The translations under genes and the position numbers were made by a program. A model generated the notes under the pieces. The model had not been told where the DNA came from and did not search any database. It saw nothing but the letters and a program-made list of their open reading frames with translations. This document shows positions 40,228 through 51,985 of a stretch of DNA of 64,000 nt, piece after piece. Source of the DNA: Yamagishiella unicocca (Eukaryota; Chlorophyta; Chlorophyceae; Chlamydomonadales; Volvocaceae). The stretch covers positions 1-64,000 of the forward strand of contig BDSL01000103.1 of the NCBI GenBank assembly GCA_003116995.1, written 5' to 3'. The number at the start of each line of letters is the position of its first letter. The stretch's first letter is position 1.

Positions 40228-43200
40228 TTATGGTTTGGCGTAATGGACAGTTGGATATGAGATATCCCATACCGCACTCACCACAGTTGTGTCTCTGTAC
40301 AAAACCGGAAAGCCTCCTTCAGGACCCGTACAAGTGCCGCCGCCTACTTTGTTGGAAATGTAGTTGCAAATGGTGAGCATTGCCTCGAAGATTCCATCAT
40401 CATAAGCTGAAGGATCTACGGCTAATTTCATGGGCAGCATAACTGGAGTCGTCAAGCCCCAGGTCCCCTTAGGTGCTCGTCGCATGTCAATGTTGAACAC
40501 CATGGTCGCAGGAGCTGATACAGGAGAGCAACTTATGTCAGCCTTTGTCCAACAACATGGGCCTCCCTGATTGCACCAGTCGTAGCCTGTACCAAATGTG
40601 TAGGCCACACACTGGGGGTCCTGGGCGCACATCAACTTGCAACAGTTGTCAGTGCGGCATGGGTTTGCCACCCCCCCAACGATGTCACCCCCATCACATC
40701 GATAATCCACTCCTGCTAGAGCGATATATGGCGTGGAATACACTGCAGCAAACAATACACAATACACAGGAGTGTCAGTATGACAAGTTGCTGCCATATC
40801 GTCTGTTGGTCTCAAACTCAAATAAGCTCCTTTCCCGGCTTGGCATATCACATATTTCAGGGGTCCCGAGTGTAACCGAGTACCGTACGCGCGCCTGATC
40901 ATCACGCAGGGTAAAATTTTCGAATTATTTTTCAGTTCGCGCAGGTCTCTAGCGGTATTATTTTTCAGTTCGCGCAGGCCGCAGGGTGTATCTTTTAGAT
41001 TCGCGCAGTGTAAAAGATGATGTTTTGCGCAAAGGAAACATGCATGCTGGAAGAGGGGAATGCCTATGTAGTTCAAATAAACTCGCGCGCCGTACAAGAA
41101 CGCCGAACTTGCGCAAGCCCCGCACATGCGTCTTCGCCAAACGCTCTTACACTCTCTCGAACTCGTGCTAGAATGTCTGCAAACGATACTGTATGAGCGC
41201 CATTTCGTACCCAGTCATCTATAATAAGGTAGCATGTGTCACTACATAATGTAAACGATTAAGCTGAAGTGCGGTCCGCGGTTTGGGCCAGGGGTGGCTG
41301 GGCGGGGTAGGACTGGGTAGGGTCTACCGGTATTTACGGTTCGTGCAGGCCTCTCGGGGTATTATTTTTTTCCATCGCGCAGGCAGGTAAGGCATTTATT
41401 ATTTTTGCGCGTAAGTGCACTTTTTTCCGAATAATTATTTACTTATTAGTGATGATATCAAGTGGGTACAGTAGTCAAGACAATGCACATGCTGTGCACT
41501 GTCAGCTTCAGTACATACGCACTCTGCAGGACTTACCACGGGTGTTTGTGTATGTAGTGAACCTGATATCCTCTTTCCCGGTTTCGATGGTGGGGTCGGC
41601 AATGTACCTTATCCAGCACAAGCTGCGCTTCCCTTCATAAGCACCAAACATGAAGCTACCGCAGAGTATGTTCTTCTTGCACTGCTCTTGACAGCATGCA
41701 AGATCATGGCACGCATCATTATCCTGTCCTCTGATGATGTCAGGGACACGGTTGTCCCAGCTGTACTTCGGTGTGTAACCTTGGATAGGGACTGGATAGC
41801 AAATCAAATGGAGTGTGTTAGGAATGTGTTGCTGTAGCCACCAGGAGCACACTGAGCACGCTCAGCGTTTGACTTACCGGGTGTGTCCTTCACAACAATG
41901 CTACGGTACATTGCCTCCATCGCGGCACTGCTGCCATTTTGGGCATAGACACCCAGCTTGAAGTAGTGCGTTTCGGTGCCCCGGTCCTGAGTTTGCATCA
42001 CGCTGACGCCATTCACATAGATCATGATAGCGCGAGTGTCAGCATCATGAGTTACCCGCAATGAGAGCCACTTGTCATAGATGTTGGATGCCAATGCGTG
42101 GATGTTATAATACATAAGATTACCATTGTAGACTCGCAGCTGTAGTGAGGTCGCCGCTCTTGTGGCATTGTCAAGGTTGTAGGCCTTGTCACCACCAAAG
42201 ATCTGCATCAAACTAGCTGCGTGGGTGCCAGAACGGACGTACAGATCAAAACTGACCTCATGGAACCCAGTTGTGTAATCATTGTAGACGCGAATCTCGG
42301 TACGAGGACTGTTCGTGTCGCCCTCTTCGAATGACGGGTCATTACTCATGACCTTTGTGGTGTGCTCGCAATTGATAAAGGTGTACCGTTCATCCTTAGG
42401 AATGCTCCACGGCTGTTGGACAAAGAATCTGAATTTGGCATTGCAGTTTTGTGCTGGTGGTGGTGGTGGTGGCGGTGATGGTGGTGGTGAAGGTGGTGGT
42501 GAAGGTGGCGGTGAAGGTGGCGGTGATGGCGGTGGTGATGGTGGAGGCGGTGGAGACTCTGCAGCACACAGGAACCAAGCATGTCAGGTCAGTATGCGCT
42601 CAACTGTCCGACCACAGCATCCATACACAGCGTCAACACACAGCAGCATCCATACACAGTGTCCACACACACAACATCCACACATAACATGGCAAACCCC
42701 TGCTGAGCACAAGACTTCTTAGGCAGACACGATGAAGCTCACCAATTTTGAAATAGCTGGCCAGATTGCCAGCTGTTGTAATGATCGGAACCGCATTGGC
42801 TGCTGGCTTTCTCTTGGTCCAACACATAGGACCACCGTTGCCATGATAGTCATTTGGTGCGAACATGAATAAGCCACATGCGGGGTCCTTGTCACACACG
42901 GCCTGGCAGCACACCGAGTCCTTGCAACCACTGGTCCAATTCAAGTCGTTGCCAGCGTAGTCCCTGTCAGGTTCCACTGTGTAACCGGCTGGACCTGTAT
43001 GTGTGTATGATGGGTGGCGCAATCACATGTTACACACTGCAATCACTTCAGTGTGGCCTGCCCTTCAATGGGTCAGGATTTCTTGCCCTTCTACGTGAAG
43101 CTGTGATCCACCAAAAGATTATGCAAAACACTATTCACTTGCTGGAGTGTACAAGCTATTGCACATCCCAGTTTCTGATCAAAATACAGGGCAGAGCAAA

Positions 43201-46200
43201 TGTTTTGTGTATGAAACAACAGCATGAACGGAAGTTACCTTTCACATAGCTGACAACACCGTCAAGGGGTCCGCCGGCGGCCAGGCTAGGAATTCCAACA
43301 GTTCCAATGGATAGTTTGGCCTTGATCCAACAATAGTTGGGAAAACTGGTGACACTGCCATACATGAAGACACCGCAGTCGATGTTGTTATCACATATGG
43401 CCTTGCAGCAGCCGAAGTTACGGCAGGTGTTCGTGACATCAATAATGTTGCTAGCACCGTTGATATTATAGTCGCGTCCGGCACGAGAAATGTAGGACTC
43501 TGCACAACACAACAGCAGAAGAGGGTCAGCAGGGCCAGTGGCAGGGTTAGGCAGCCAATAGTGATCCACACAGCGGCCCCAACTGCCACAGGCAGGCAGG
43601 CAACACACTCCGTGCTCACCAACTTTTGTCCAGCTTGCAAGTCTTCCTGCTGTGACTTGTTTGATATTGCATGTAGCACCAGTGACACATGGCCGGGTCT
43701 TGAGCCAACACGCTGGGGGATCGCCAACATTGTACCCATTAGGCGCGAACATGAAGAGGAAGCAACGCGAGTCACTATCACACTTGGCCTTGCAGCAGCC
43801 CCAGGTAGTGCATAGGTTGGCATTCGGTCCACTCAGGTCATTGCCTTCATAGTCCCTGTCAGCATCGGACACGTAGCCATCTGCAACAAAGAGTTATTGA
43901 AAGTGAGTCAGCACACATCGTGTACCGGTAATGTTTGCCAACAGCACCGCTTGCCAACAGCACCGCTTGCCAACAGCACCACTTGCCAACAGCACCGTTT
44001 GCCAACAGCACCGTTTGCCAACAGCACTGTTTGCCAACAGCACCGTTTGCCAGACACCACTCACTCGTCTTGCTCCAGGTCGTTACCCAGCCAAAGGTCG
44101 TCTTAATAGATGCACCAGTAGCAGACTTGGACTTGAGCCAACAGGTTGGTGCACCATTCCCGTAGAAGAAATTTGCTCCAAACATGAAGCGATCACACAA
44201 TGGCTGCGCATCACAACTAGCCTTGCAGCACCCGAACGTTGTGCACTGTGTGACAGGTAGATCATTGCCTCCGTAGTCTCTATCAGGGTCAGCTTCGTAT
44301 TCACCTGCAGAAATGCATGGGAAATGAAGCTTGTAATAGGGGAGTAGGGGATGGAACCAGTGTATGCCCTCAGGGGTAGACCCTCCTTTGCCAGAGTGTG
44401 TAACACGGTATGAGGCACTAACACCAGCAGTTTTGAAGAACCTGAACCGGAACGGTGTTGAGTGCTGTCTGCTTAAAAAGTCTGGCTCTAGTCATTTTTG
44501 GGCGGGGCCCCAGCGCGAAGCGCCTCGGGGGGCCCCGCCCCCTAGGGTTGCCCATGTCATTACGTCCGTGCGTGCGTGCGTCCGGACCAAACATTATAGG
44601 ACGCCCAACTGTAACCATATTTCAATAGCCTTATGCATCCTCTATTACACTCTAACCTTACTTTGGCAACCAACAATCATTTGAGCGAGAATGAGTTTCA
44701 CGGTCGCCGTGGAGCAAGGCCGGGGTCAAAGCAACGCCTTTCGCACTATACTTCCCTCTAGCAGGTTCCGTGTATCTTATAATAAATAGATCAAGCCACG
44801 GCATCTGATAATTCTGATATTCGCTCGCCGCGGCCTTGCATCTTACTTCACCATCGTTGCAGCTTGCCGGGCCGAGCACCTTTTGACTTTATGCAGATAG
44901 GCTAGCCGTTTTATTTTATGACCTGCGCTACTACAATCGTAAGCCAACCGATCGGGACCTTCGAGCGAGGAGGTGCACTTATGACGCTCTCTCCCGTGGC
45001 GCGCTCGGCTGTGCCAGCCAGCACTTTGGCGATGGTTGGCATGCACAAGACTACATGGTTTGGTACATAACACTGAGTGATCAGGCCGTGTTCTCGCCCT
45101 TGCAATTGGTGGGAACACGGTGCATGCCATTCCCAGCATTTTAGGCCGTGTTCCCCGCCGCCTTTCCAGTTGTCCGGACACATTGAATTAATCTTAGAGG
45201 TCGTATTGAAAGTAATCGGGCATCAATGCGGGTTAGATGAGCAGGGGAATGGGTGGGAACACGGGGGTTATTGGAGGGAACATGGTGTGTGTCATGACCG
45301 TGCTCCCAGCGTTTCAGGCCGTGTTACCACCCTTGCGAGTGGTCCGGACACATCGAGCTTTTATCCGTCATACTAAGGGTACCATAGCCTTGGAGTGATT
45401 TTGGGCATTATTCTGTGGGGATCTAAGTCTAGCCGGTCATGGTTGGGAACTCATATCATTCGCATGGATGCCCGGTACCTTCTAAATGACGTATAAGCAC
45501 GATTCGTTGATTGTGTCCGGGATAATTGCAAGGGGGAACACGGCCAAAATGCTGGGAACACGGTCATGACACGCACCGTGTTCCCACCAATTAAACCCGT
45601 GTTCCCAACGATTCCCCGGCTCTATCATTCGCTGTGATGCCCGGCAACGATGATTATGGTGTTGTCTACCGTGGGACCCTCAGCTCTGTCAGCAGGCACC
45701 TCGCAGATGATTTCCATGTAACCCGCACGTTGGTTTCCTAAGCAACCCTCTGGCCTTCCACGACAAGGGCATGTCGGTTGGAGCTTCATGGTACTGACCA
45801 TGCGGCATGCGCCCGGAATTGGCGCATGCAATCAATTAATGCTGGCTTCCCTTACACTTTTGTCAAGATGGTTCTATCCTTGCGTGGTGAAACAGCCCTG
45901 CTGCTGTTGTCACGCACTCGGCTAAGCAACTGGCCTACCTTTACGGATTTAAAGGGGCCCCGCCCTTTTTCCGGCTTCGAGGAAGCTGACACCCCTTGTC
46001 ATACCCCCAACTGCCACAGGCAGGCAGGCAACACACTCCGTGCTCACCAACTTTTGTCCAGCTTGCAAGTCTTCCTGCCGTGACTTGTTTGATATTGCAT
46101 GTAGCACCAGTGACACATGGCCGGGTCTTGAGCCAACACGCTGGGGGATCGCCGACATTGTACCCATTAGGCGCGAACATGAAGAGGAAGCAACGCGAGT

Positions 46201-47833
46201 CACTATCACACTTGGCCTTGCAGCAGCCCCAGGTAGTGCATAGGTTGGCATTCGGTCCACTCAGGTCATTGCCTTCATAGTCCCTGTCAGCATCGGACAC
46301 GTAGCCATCTGCAACAAAGAGTGAGTCAGCACACATCGTATACCGGTAACGTTTGCCAACAGCACCGTTTGCCAACAGCACCGGTTGCCAGACCCCACAA
46401 CCACTCACTCGTCTTGCTCCAGGTCGTTACCCAGCCAACGGTCGTCTTGATAGATGCACCAGTGGTGGAATAGGACTTGAGCCAACAGGTTGGTGCACCA
46501 TTCCCGTAGAAGAAATTTGCTCCAAACATGAAGCGAGCACACAATGGCTGTGCATCACAACTAGCCTTGCAGCACCCGAACGTTGTGCACTGTGTGACAG
46601 GTAGATCATTGCCTCCGTAGTCTGTATCAGGGTCGGCAGCATATCCACCTGCAGAAATGCATGGCAAACAATATTAGACTGTCCATCCAGATGGGAAAGC
46701 CTATTGATAGGGGGGCTTGAGGGAACCATAGGGGGGAAAGGGAGGCGTATGCTTTCAGGGGTAGACCCTCCTTTGCCAGAGTGTGTGTAACTGCACTCAC
46801 CAGTTTTCAAGAAGCTGATGAGATTGCCACCTAGCCTGACGAGCGGAATGGTGTTGAGTGCTGCCTTGGTTTTGGTCCAACACATAGGACCCGCGTTGCC
46901 ATTAACACCGTTCGGTGAGAACATGAACAGGCCACAGGTGGGGTCCTTGTCGCACAAGGCCTGGCAGCACACAGAGTCCTGGCAACCACTGGTCCAATTC
47001 AAGTCGTTGCCAACGTAGTCCCTATCAGGTTCCACGACGTAACCGTCCGGAGCTGTGTGTGGTGAAGGGGGGGAGGGGAAGAGAGCGGCTCAGTCACACA
47101 AAAGGTATGGCCCTGCCTCCGGACAATGCCGCATATGGCAATCTCAAGGAGCCAGCGTGGTATTACCTTTCATGTAGCTGGTGACCCCAATGAAGGGTTG
47201 GCCGGCAGTCGTCAGGCTAGGAACTCCAGTGGATAGCTTGGTCTTGATCCAGCAGTAGTCCGAGCTGGTGCCAAACATGAAGATACCGCAGCTTGGGGTG
47301 CTGTCGCATTGAGCCTTGCAGCAGGCCAAGGTGCTGCAGCGACCAGAGGCACCAATGATGTCGTTAGTGAGATAGTCACGGTTGAGACGGCTGACATATC
47401 CCGGCACAGCCACTTGAGCACCTGTGTAGACAAGAGACCAGTTGGGGGCCAAGGTCAACCACAAGATGTATTAGAACCTTGCGCTCCGCCTTGCGCTCGA
47501 CCTTGCCCTCGGCCTTGCGCTCGACCTTACGACCTTACGATCAGCCTTACTTGCGCTCGACCTTACTTGCGCTCGACCTTACTATCAACCATTTGGCCAC
47601 TTACTAGCTGCGACCGCGAGCGTCAGGAGTATGAAGAGCACACTCCTGCAGAACAGTAAAGGGCGTCTGGTCCAGTAAGAGAGCCACAACGTGCCACAAT
47701 GCAAGGTTGTTGGCTTTTGGGCCGTCGGCCGGCCCGATGCCGCCGCCGGCGTCCATTTGTTCGAGGCCGCCGGACATTGCGACCACTTGCAAGGGCGAAT
47801 GTCAAGCAGCACGCCTTTCATTGCCCGCCGCAC
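40228..47833 (-). CDS. Secreted modular matrix protein: PAN/Apple-like array, SPPP linker, lyase-like domain
   Basis: Inferred exons (minus): 47833-47605, 47421-47167, 47052-46801, 46648-46409, 46308-46048, 44304-44065, 43880-43620, 43499-43239, 42994-42743, 42558-41878, 41791-41537, 40712-40228. Every intron is GT-AG and phase 1; the join gives 1,224 in-frame codons. Exon 1 has a hydrophobic secretion segment (LLFCRSVLFILLTLAVAAS) ending at the first junction, though the preceding N-terminus is long (about 56 residues). Exons 2-9, 11 and the start of 12 each give one ~80-residue Cys-rich module (pattern CCKAxCD ... CxxFMF ... CWxK), as in PAN/Apple folds. Exon 10 starts with a (SPPP)n stretch, then a jelly-roll region with RTEIR, MQIFGG and YFKLGVYAQ, resembling the PL7 alginate-lyase motifs. 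Likely role: carbohydrate binding or remodelling in the extracellular matrix. Confidence 0.85.
41150..41450. other. Intron 11 sequence with GCGCGCAGG-type repeats
   Basis: Intron 11 (41536-40713) holds five variants of TTATTTTT followed by a GCGCAGG-like word, spread over 40915-41420. No coding content; possibly decayed tandem repeats. Confidence 0.4.
43577..44475 (-). repeat. Duplicated module block (partner 46006-46870)
   Basis: Exons 6-7 with their introns are nearly identical to exons 4-5. Homology begins at CCCCAACTGCCACAGG on both sides and runs past exon 6 into 44370-44475, where a decayed counterpart of the 3' end of exon 3 survives (AGGGGTAGACCCTCCTTTGC, then a degenerate CAGTTTTGAAGAA segment). 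Confidence 0.9.
43932..44052. repeat. 15-bp intronic VNTR (TTGCCAACAGCACCG)
   Basis: Eight tandem copies in the intron between exons 6 and 7. The duplicate intron at about 46351-46390 has only two to three, so copy number changed after the block duplication. Confidence 0.95.
44500..45965. mobile_element. 1.47-kb non-coding TIR element in intron 5
   Basis: Begins GGGCGGGGCCCC (44500-44511) and ends with its reverse complement GGGGCCCCGCCC (45954-45965). It is flanked on both sides by TTTTT (44495-44499 and 45966-45970), a possible 5-bp duplication although low complexity. It interrupts homology with the sister module block, which supports insertion. No transposase ORF, so non-autonomous. Its left end can also fold on itself (44500-44541). 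Confidence 0.6.
45217..45647. repeat. Fold-back repeat with ~150-bp arms
   Basis: CGGGCATCA...GGGAACACGGG at 45217-45266 is inverted at 45597-45646. Similarity between arms continues about 150 bp inward (GTCATGACCGTG, GGCCGTGTT, CGGACACA). A third partial arm lies at about 45085-45190. Looks like a MITE or fold-back nested in the larger element. Confidence 0.7.
47470..47585. repeat. Intron 1 tandem repeat (TTGCGCTCGACCTTA)
   Basis: About five degenerate copies of a 16-22-bp unit within the first intron of the matrix-protein gene. Confidence 0.85.
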
Positions 47834-47905
47834 CTTCTTCTACCAGGCTGATGGATAGTAGTCATCATCTCGTTGGTCGGGGCACCAGCTGTGTTTGTTC
47901 TTCAC

Positions 47906-48059
47906 CTGTGGAGACGGGGCCACGGTAACCACGGACGTCAGATGCGTTCACTCGGATGCAGTCCGCAGGGTCGACGACATTATAGCCGGACCCTACCTTG
48001 GCGATGACAAAAGGCCGGAGGATGAAAAGTCTTAACGGCCACCGTCCGTAAATAGCCAT
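47906..48059 (-). other. Exon-like fragment upstream of the matrix-protein gene
   Basis: Reads FVIAKVGSGYNVVDPADCIR and continues to a CACAG|GTGAAG donor at 47905. The codon choice looks real, but its phase does not join the matrix-protein exon 1 through any nearby acceptor. Probably a remnant or the last visible exon of another minus-strand gene. Confidence 0.35.
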
Positions 48060-48155
48060 TCAGGGCATTGGTCCAGGAAGGGAGGGTCTTTGCTTTTGCG
48101 GCTATACGATGAGAACGGGCCTGCCCGACTCGCACTTTTTTGTCGATAGCATCTT

Positions 48156-48788
48156 TTGAGGCAATTCTATAGCAACGACAACAAGCTATCATTCTGCACA
48201 GGAAAGGCTGTTGTTACGGACAGTTTCAGCTACAGTTGGGCCTGTTTGGGCCACCAACGACCTGTGGAGCTGGAACTCAAGGCTTGCGTTTCACCGACAA
48301 AGTGTTCACTTGTCCATAGGGGCTGCGCGCATCAGTGCCACAAGAGCAGCGCGCCGGCGTGCGGCGCGTTTACAAAGAAGTGCATGGACAGCCCGTTCAT
48401 CCAGACGCTCCGTACTTCAACAACCTGACCTGTCATCACTCCCAAGCCACCTCATCTTGTAGCTCATGATATCGAACTGTGGGCTGCTCTTGCGCTTACA
48501 GATGCTCGAGAGGTACCGAGGCTCAACAGGAAGAACGAGGAAGTCCTGGTGCGCGACAACAACGAGGCCTTCGAGGCGTTCAAAGGAATTGCATTTCAAT
48601 GTTTGGACGCATCCCATCCATTGCCGTGTACGGTTTACGGGCGGATGGGAGCTAGCTGGCTACAGCTGGCTAGTTCCATAGGGTTCCATGTGCAGGTCTC
48701 GGCTCACTCATGTATACGCCTGTATATGCTCTGTCAAAGATACTCCAGCAAGGCAACAATGAAAAGACGGGTACCGTCTCCTTCGTGA
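48156..48788 (+). pseudogene. Unrecognised gene fragment
   Basis: A plus-strand frame with one stop at 48426 includes HDIELWAALALTDAREVP and NEEVLVRDNNEAFEAFKGIA (about 48465-48590), which look like real coding sequence. An alternative frame between 48211 and 48460 is equally plausible. No domain recognised; could be one or two exons of a decayed gene. Confidence 0.35.
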
Positions 48789-49447
48789 AGCAGATGGTCG
48801 TGTGATGTCTGAACGCGAGTGGAGGAGCAAGCGTAGGATGGAAGGCAGAAAGCTATCTGAGGCAAGTGTTGAAACGGTGCGTAGAGTGGAGCAGGTAATG
48901 TAGAGGAGAAGGCAGGTTGATTGCGCTTATATTTACATGTCGTAATGGCTCGCGCTGTAGCATGCTTGCCTCGTAAGGGCCTTTGTTAAAGGGCGCATTC
49001 TCAGAACCGAACTTTAAATCAAGAGTATTCCCGTACGTACGTACTGTGTTGACAGTTGGAGTTGCGTAGCCAAAGGTCGCCTAGTTTGCGGTGATGCCCG
49101 GTGAATTGTGTTGTAACAGAAATGTGCAGTTCGTCCGCGAGGGTCATAGCCCGGACCCTCCATAAGGACAGGAGCCTTAACTGTACCCCCATTGAATACG
49201 CACGAGGCACTCTCAGCGGACGTGCAGGAGGACATAAATAGAGATCAGAACAGCCCACATCAAAATGCAGGGGCGCCCTGCATCGGTGGCATACACGCGC
49301 ATAGGTTATCTAAGAATCTAGTAACTGTGCCTTGGACAGATGCAACTCCTAATGAATTGGAGTAGCGACCAAATGAAAGGGCCGCTGGTCATGGTCTGGA
49401 CAGGATGGTGCACTAACTGTAGCCAGCTAGGTTTGCATATGCCAGCC
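48789..49447. other. No gene seen
   Basis: Short ORFs on the minus strand (49014-49258) have no supporting context. Confidence 0.4.
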
Positions 49448-50610
49448 TCACATCCGCAATCGCACTTCGCCCGCGAAGGGCTGCGCCACCTCAGCTGTGT
49501 TGGCAACAAGCCACAGCGTCTCGCTTGGCACCCGGCCTAGGCGCCACTCCATTCCTGTCGGGAACCACCAGTGCCGCATGATGTCCTCGCAGACATGATG
49601 TCCTCGCAGATCTTAAGGAGCGTGTCCCGCTTGTAGGCACACTTTGCGAGTAGGAGGACGTTGCCCCCCACAGAGCCGTCGCCCTGCCTGGGCTGCTGCG
49701 GGTGGCCATCCGGGAGGCGGCCGACGACCGGGAAGCCCCGCGCAGCGTATTTGATAGCGCGCGCGTCGGACACCCGGCCTACGTCGTCAAGCAGCAGCAG
49801 GAACTGCAGCCTGCCCCTGGCACAACAGCGCAGGAATCTGTGTGGAGCAGGGGAGCATGGGGTGCACTAGAAGCTCGCGTGTGTATGTGTAATGTTGTCG
49901 GGCGGCATGGCAGGGCGGATGGAGGATGCACTGGGCGTGAACAGGCTTGCATGGTAGTGTTCCTATCCAGGGGCCGGAGTCTGGCAATTCTGCAGCGCGT
50001 CAGGTAGCACGCAGTGGATATGGTACATGCACATTACGCAAGGCGGCGCCAGGTGAGGCACGCGCGGATGTGCAGCAAGCAAGGGGGGCATGGAGGCGTA
50101 CTATGCACGGCGGAGTGGTTGGGGGGGGAGTACTCACCGCTCGTGGACCCTGATGGAGCCACAGGGGCGGAGGAGGGCCATGGCGGCACAAAGGTCGAAG
50201 GATGCAAGGAGCTCGTGCTCCGTGAGGTAGTTCCGCAGCGTGACCTGGACGTGCTGCGGGCCTGTACAAGTGGTACAGTGGGGGATATATGGCAAGCAGG
50301 CAAGGGTGGTGAGGGAGCTCCAGATAGAACGCACATACACTTTGCAGTAGGAGGAGATGAAGGTAGGGCACATGACAAGCGTGAATGGATTGCTGGCACA
50401 GAAGGCAAAGTGTGTCTTTGTATGCTGATAGGCCAGCATGTCTGTGAGAATCAGCGTACCGGCCTGGGTGTCGAGGGAGAGGTTGAGCGTTCGCTCCGTG
50501 ATGGTGGTTGTGTTGTGGAGGATTGGAAGGGTGCCGACGGGTCTCTGCTGCCGTGTAAGCGGACTCGCGACGAAGGACGCGACGCGTCACCCCCGCCTCC
50601 TCCCGCGATA

Positions 50611-50928
50611 TGACTGTACCGTTTGACGTGCACGGTGAATGGGCGGGTGTACGTAGGCCAAGCAAGGGATTTGCGTCGTAGGCTGCAGCAGCACCGTCGC
50701 AAACCGCCCGCACGGATGGTGGAGGATGCACGGGCCTTTGCGCCATTTTCTACGGCCTTCCATATGGAGGCCCTGATGTCATGCAGGAGTCGGGTGATGG
50801 CTGATGCGATGGAGGCACGGTATATTGAGCGGTTCAAAGCGTGCAGTGAAGCGGGGTACAACTATATGTACTCGGACCAACAAATTCCATGCGAAGGCAC
50901 AGCGGCAGCCGGTGTAGCGTGTCGGTGA
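50611..50928 (+). pseudogene. GIY-YIG endonuclease domain, start motif interrupted
   Basis: Plus-strand frame reads LYRLTCTVNGRVYVGQARDL, then RRRLQQHRR, and later ADAMEARYIERF and AGYNYMY. This fits GIY-YIG nucleases: the YVG half of the motif, the Arg/His helix, the catalytic Glu in MEARYIE, and a GYN end. The codon expected to encode the first Gly (before LY) is TGA at 50611-50613, so the domain is either dead or starts later. No RT lies beside it, so a Penelope-like origin has no support; a homing-type or stand-alone nuclease is possible. It overlaps the unresolved part of the minus-strand gene at 49448-54800. Confidence 0.6.
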
Positions 50929-51177
50929 AAGGGGCGGCCGTGTTGTACCTGTGGTCCTAGTTGGTCAGTGATGGGAGGCCAGAATGTATGGTCCGTGCTG
51001 GACCGTTCGCTGGCTAGGCCTGTATGTGTAGCAAGCTGTCTCAACAGGTGCAGTGGATGCTGGGAAAGGGTGTGTGGCCCATACCTGCTGGCTGGGTCGG
51101 AGGGATGGCAACCCTTCCTAATCCGACCCCCCCCGCGCTCACAATCCGTTCACGAAGTCCAATCCACGACAACGTAA

Positions 51178-51505
51178 TCCTAATCCGCAAAGAACCGCAT
51201 CCTAATCCGTGGCCACTGCAACCTAATCCGTGGCAGTGTCAGCCTAATCCGTGGCCACTGCAACCCAATCCGTGGCAGTGTCAGCCTAATCCGTGGCAGT
51301 GTCAGCCTAATCCGTGGCCACTGCAGCCCAATCCGTGGCAGTGTCAGCCTAATCCGTGGCCACTGCAACCCAATCCGTGGCCACTGTAACCCAATCCGTG
51401 GCAGTGTCAGCCTGATCCGTGGCAGTGTCAGCCTAATCCGTGCACACTGCAACCTAATCCGTGGCAGTGTCAGCCTAATCCGTGGCCACTGCAACCTAAT
51501 CCGGC
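51178..51505 (+). repeat. 21-bp minisatellite (CCTAATCCGTGGCAGTGTCAG and variant)
   Basis: About 15-16 units alternating between GTGGCAGTGTCAG and GTGGCCACTGCAA types. Open in several frames but only as a Trp/Pro/Gln repeat. Falls in a likely intron of the degenerate minus-strand gene. Confidence 0.95.
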
Positions 51506-51985
51506 TGTCACTGTCTTTCTTAGCCCCCGCCAGAGCAGTACTGCTGGATGAAGCTACCCTGCTGACCCAAGTGTAAACGGTCTTTTTTGTCAGGCTTTGA
51601 CATCAAGGCGACTGTCACTAGCAAGATGACTGGTCCAGTGTAGCTTCCTTCATTCCGGTGGAACTTCTTGCCTGACAGCCGTTCCACCATCCATGTTTAC
51701 AGGCCAATCGCGCGCTGACAGCGGGTGGCCCCGGGTGCCAATGAGAAGCCCACCCCCGTGTATAGCGTGGACAGTGTCAGAGCCGTCTATAGCAAAACGA
51801 AGCGTTATCACACAAGCCCAAACACGCATACCACTGGCACCACTCACAGCGCATACATGATCTTGAACCAATGGCTCCCCACACCGTGCCGTCATGTAAC
51901 TGTTTGACAGCGGCCCATGATACGCATAGAAAGGTCACAGGATTCGGATAAGCAACCGTGTCACTGAGCACGACCCGGCAAAGGC

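Noticed and set aside
40228..47464. Separate small Cys-rich genes for each PAN/Apple-like module
   Set aside because: All modules join through phase-1 GT-AG introns into one frame with a single hydrophobic leader exon and a single stop.
47906..48059. Exon-like fragment as an upstream exon of the matrix-protein gene
   Set aside because: No acceptor near 47833-47870 gives a compatible phase without a stop.
51178..51505. Trp/Pro-rich repeat protein
   Set aside because: Open only because of the 21-bp repeat; no upstream coding context or start.
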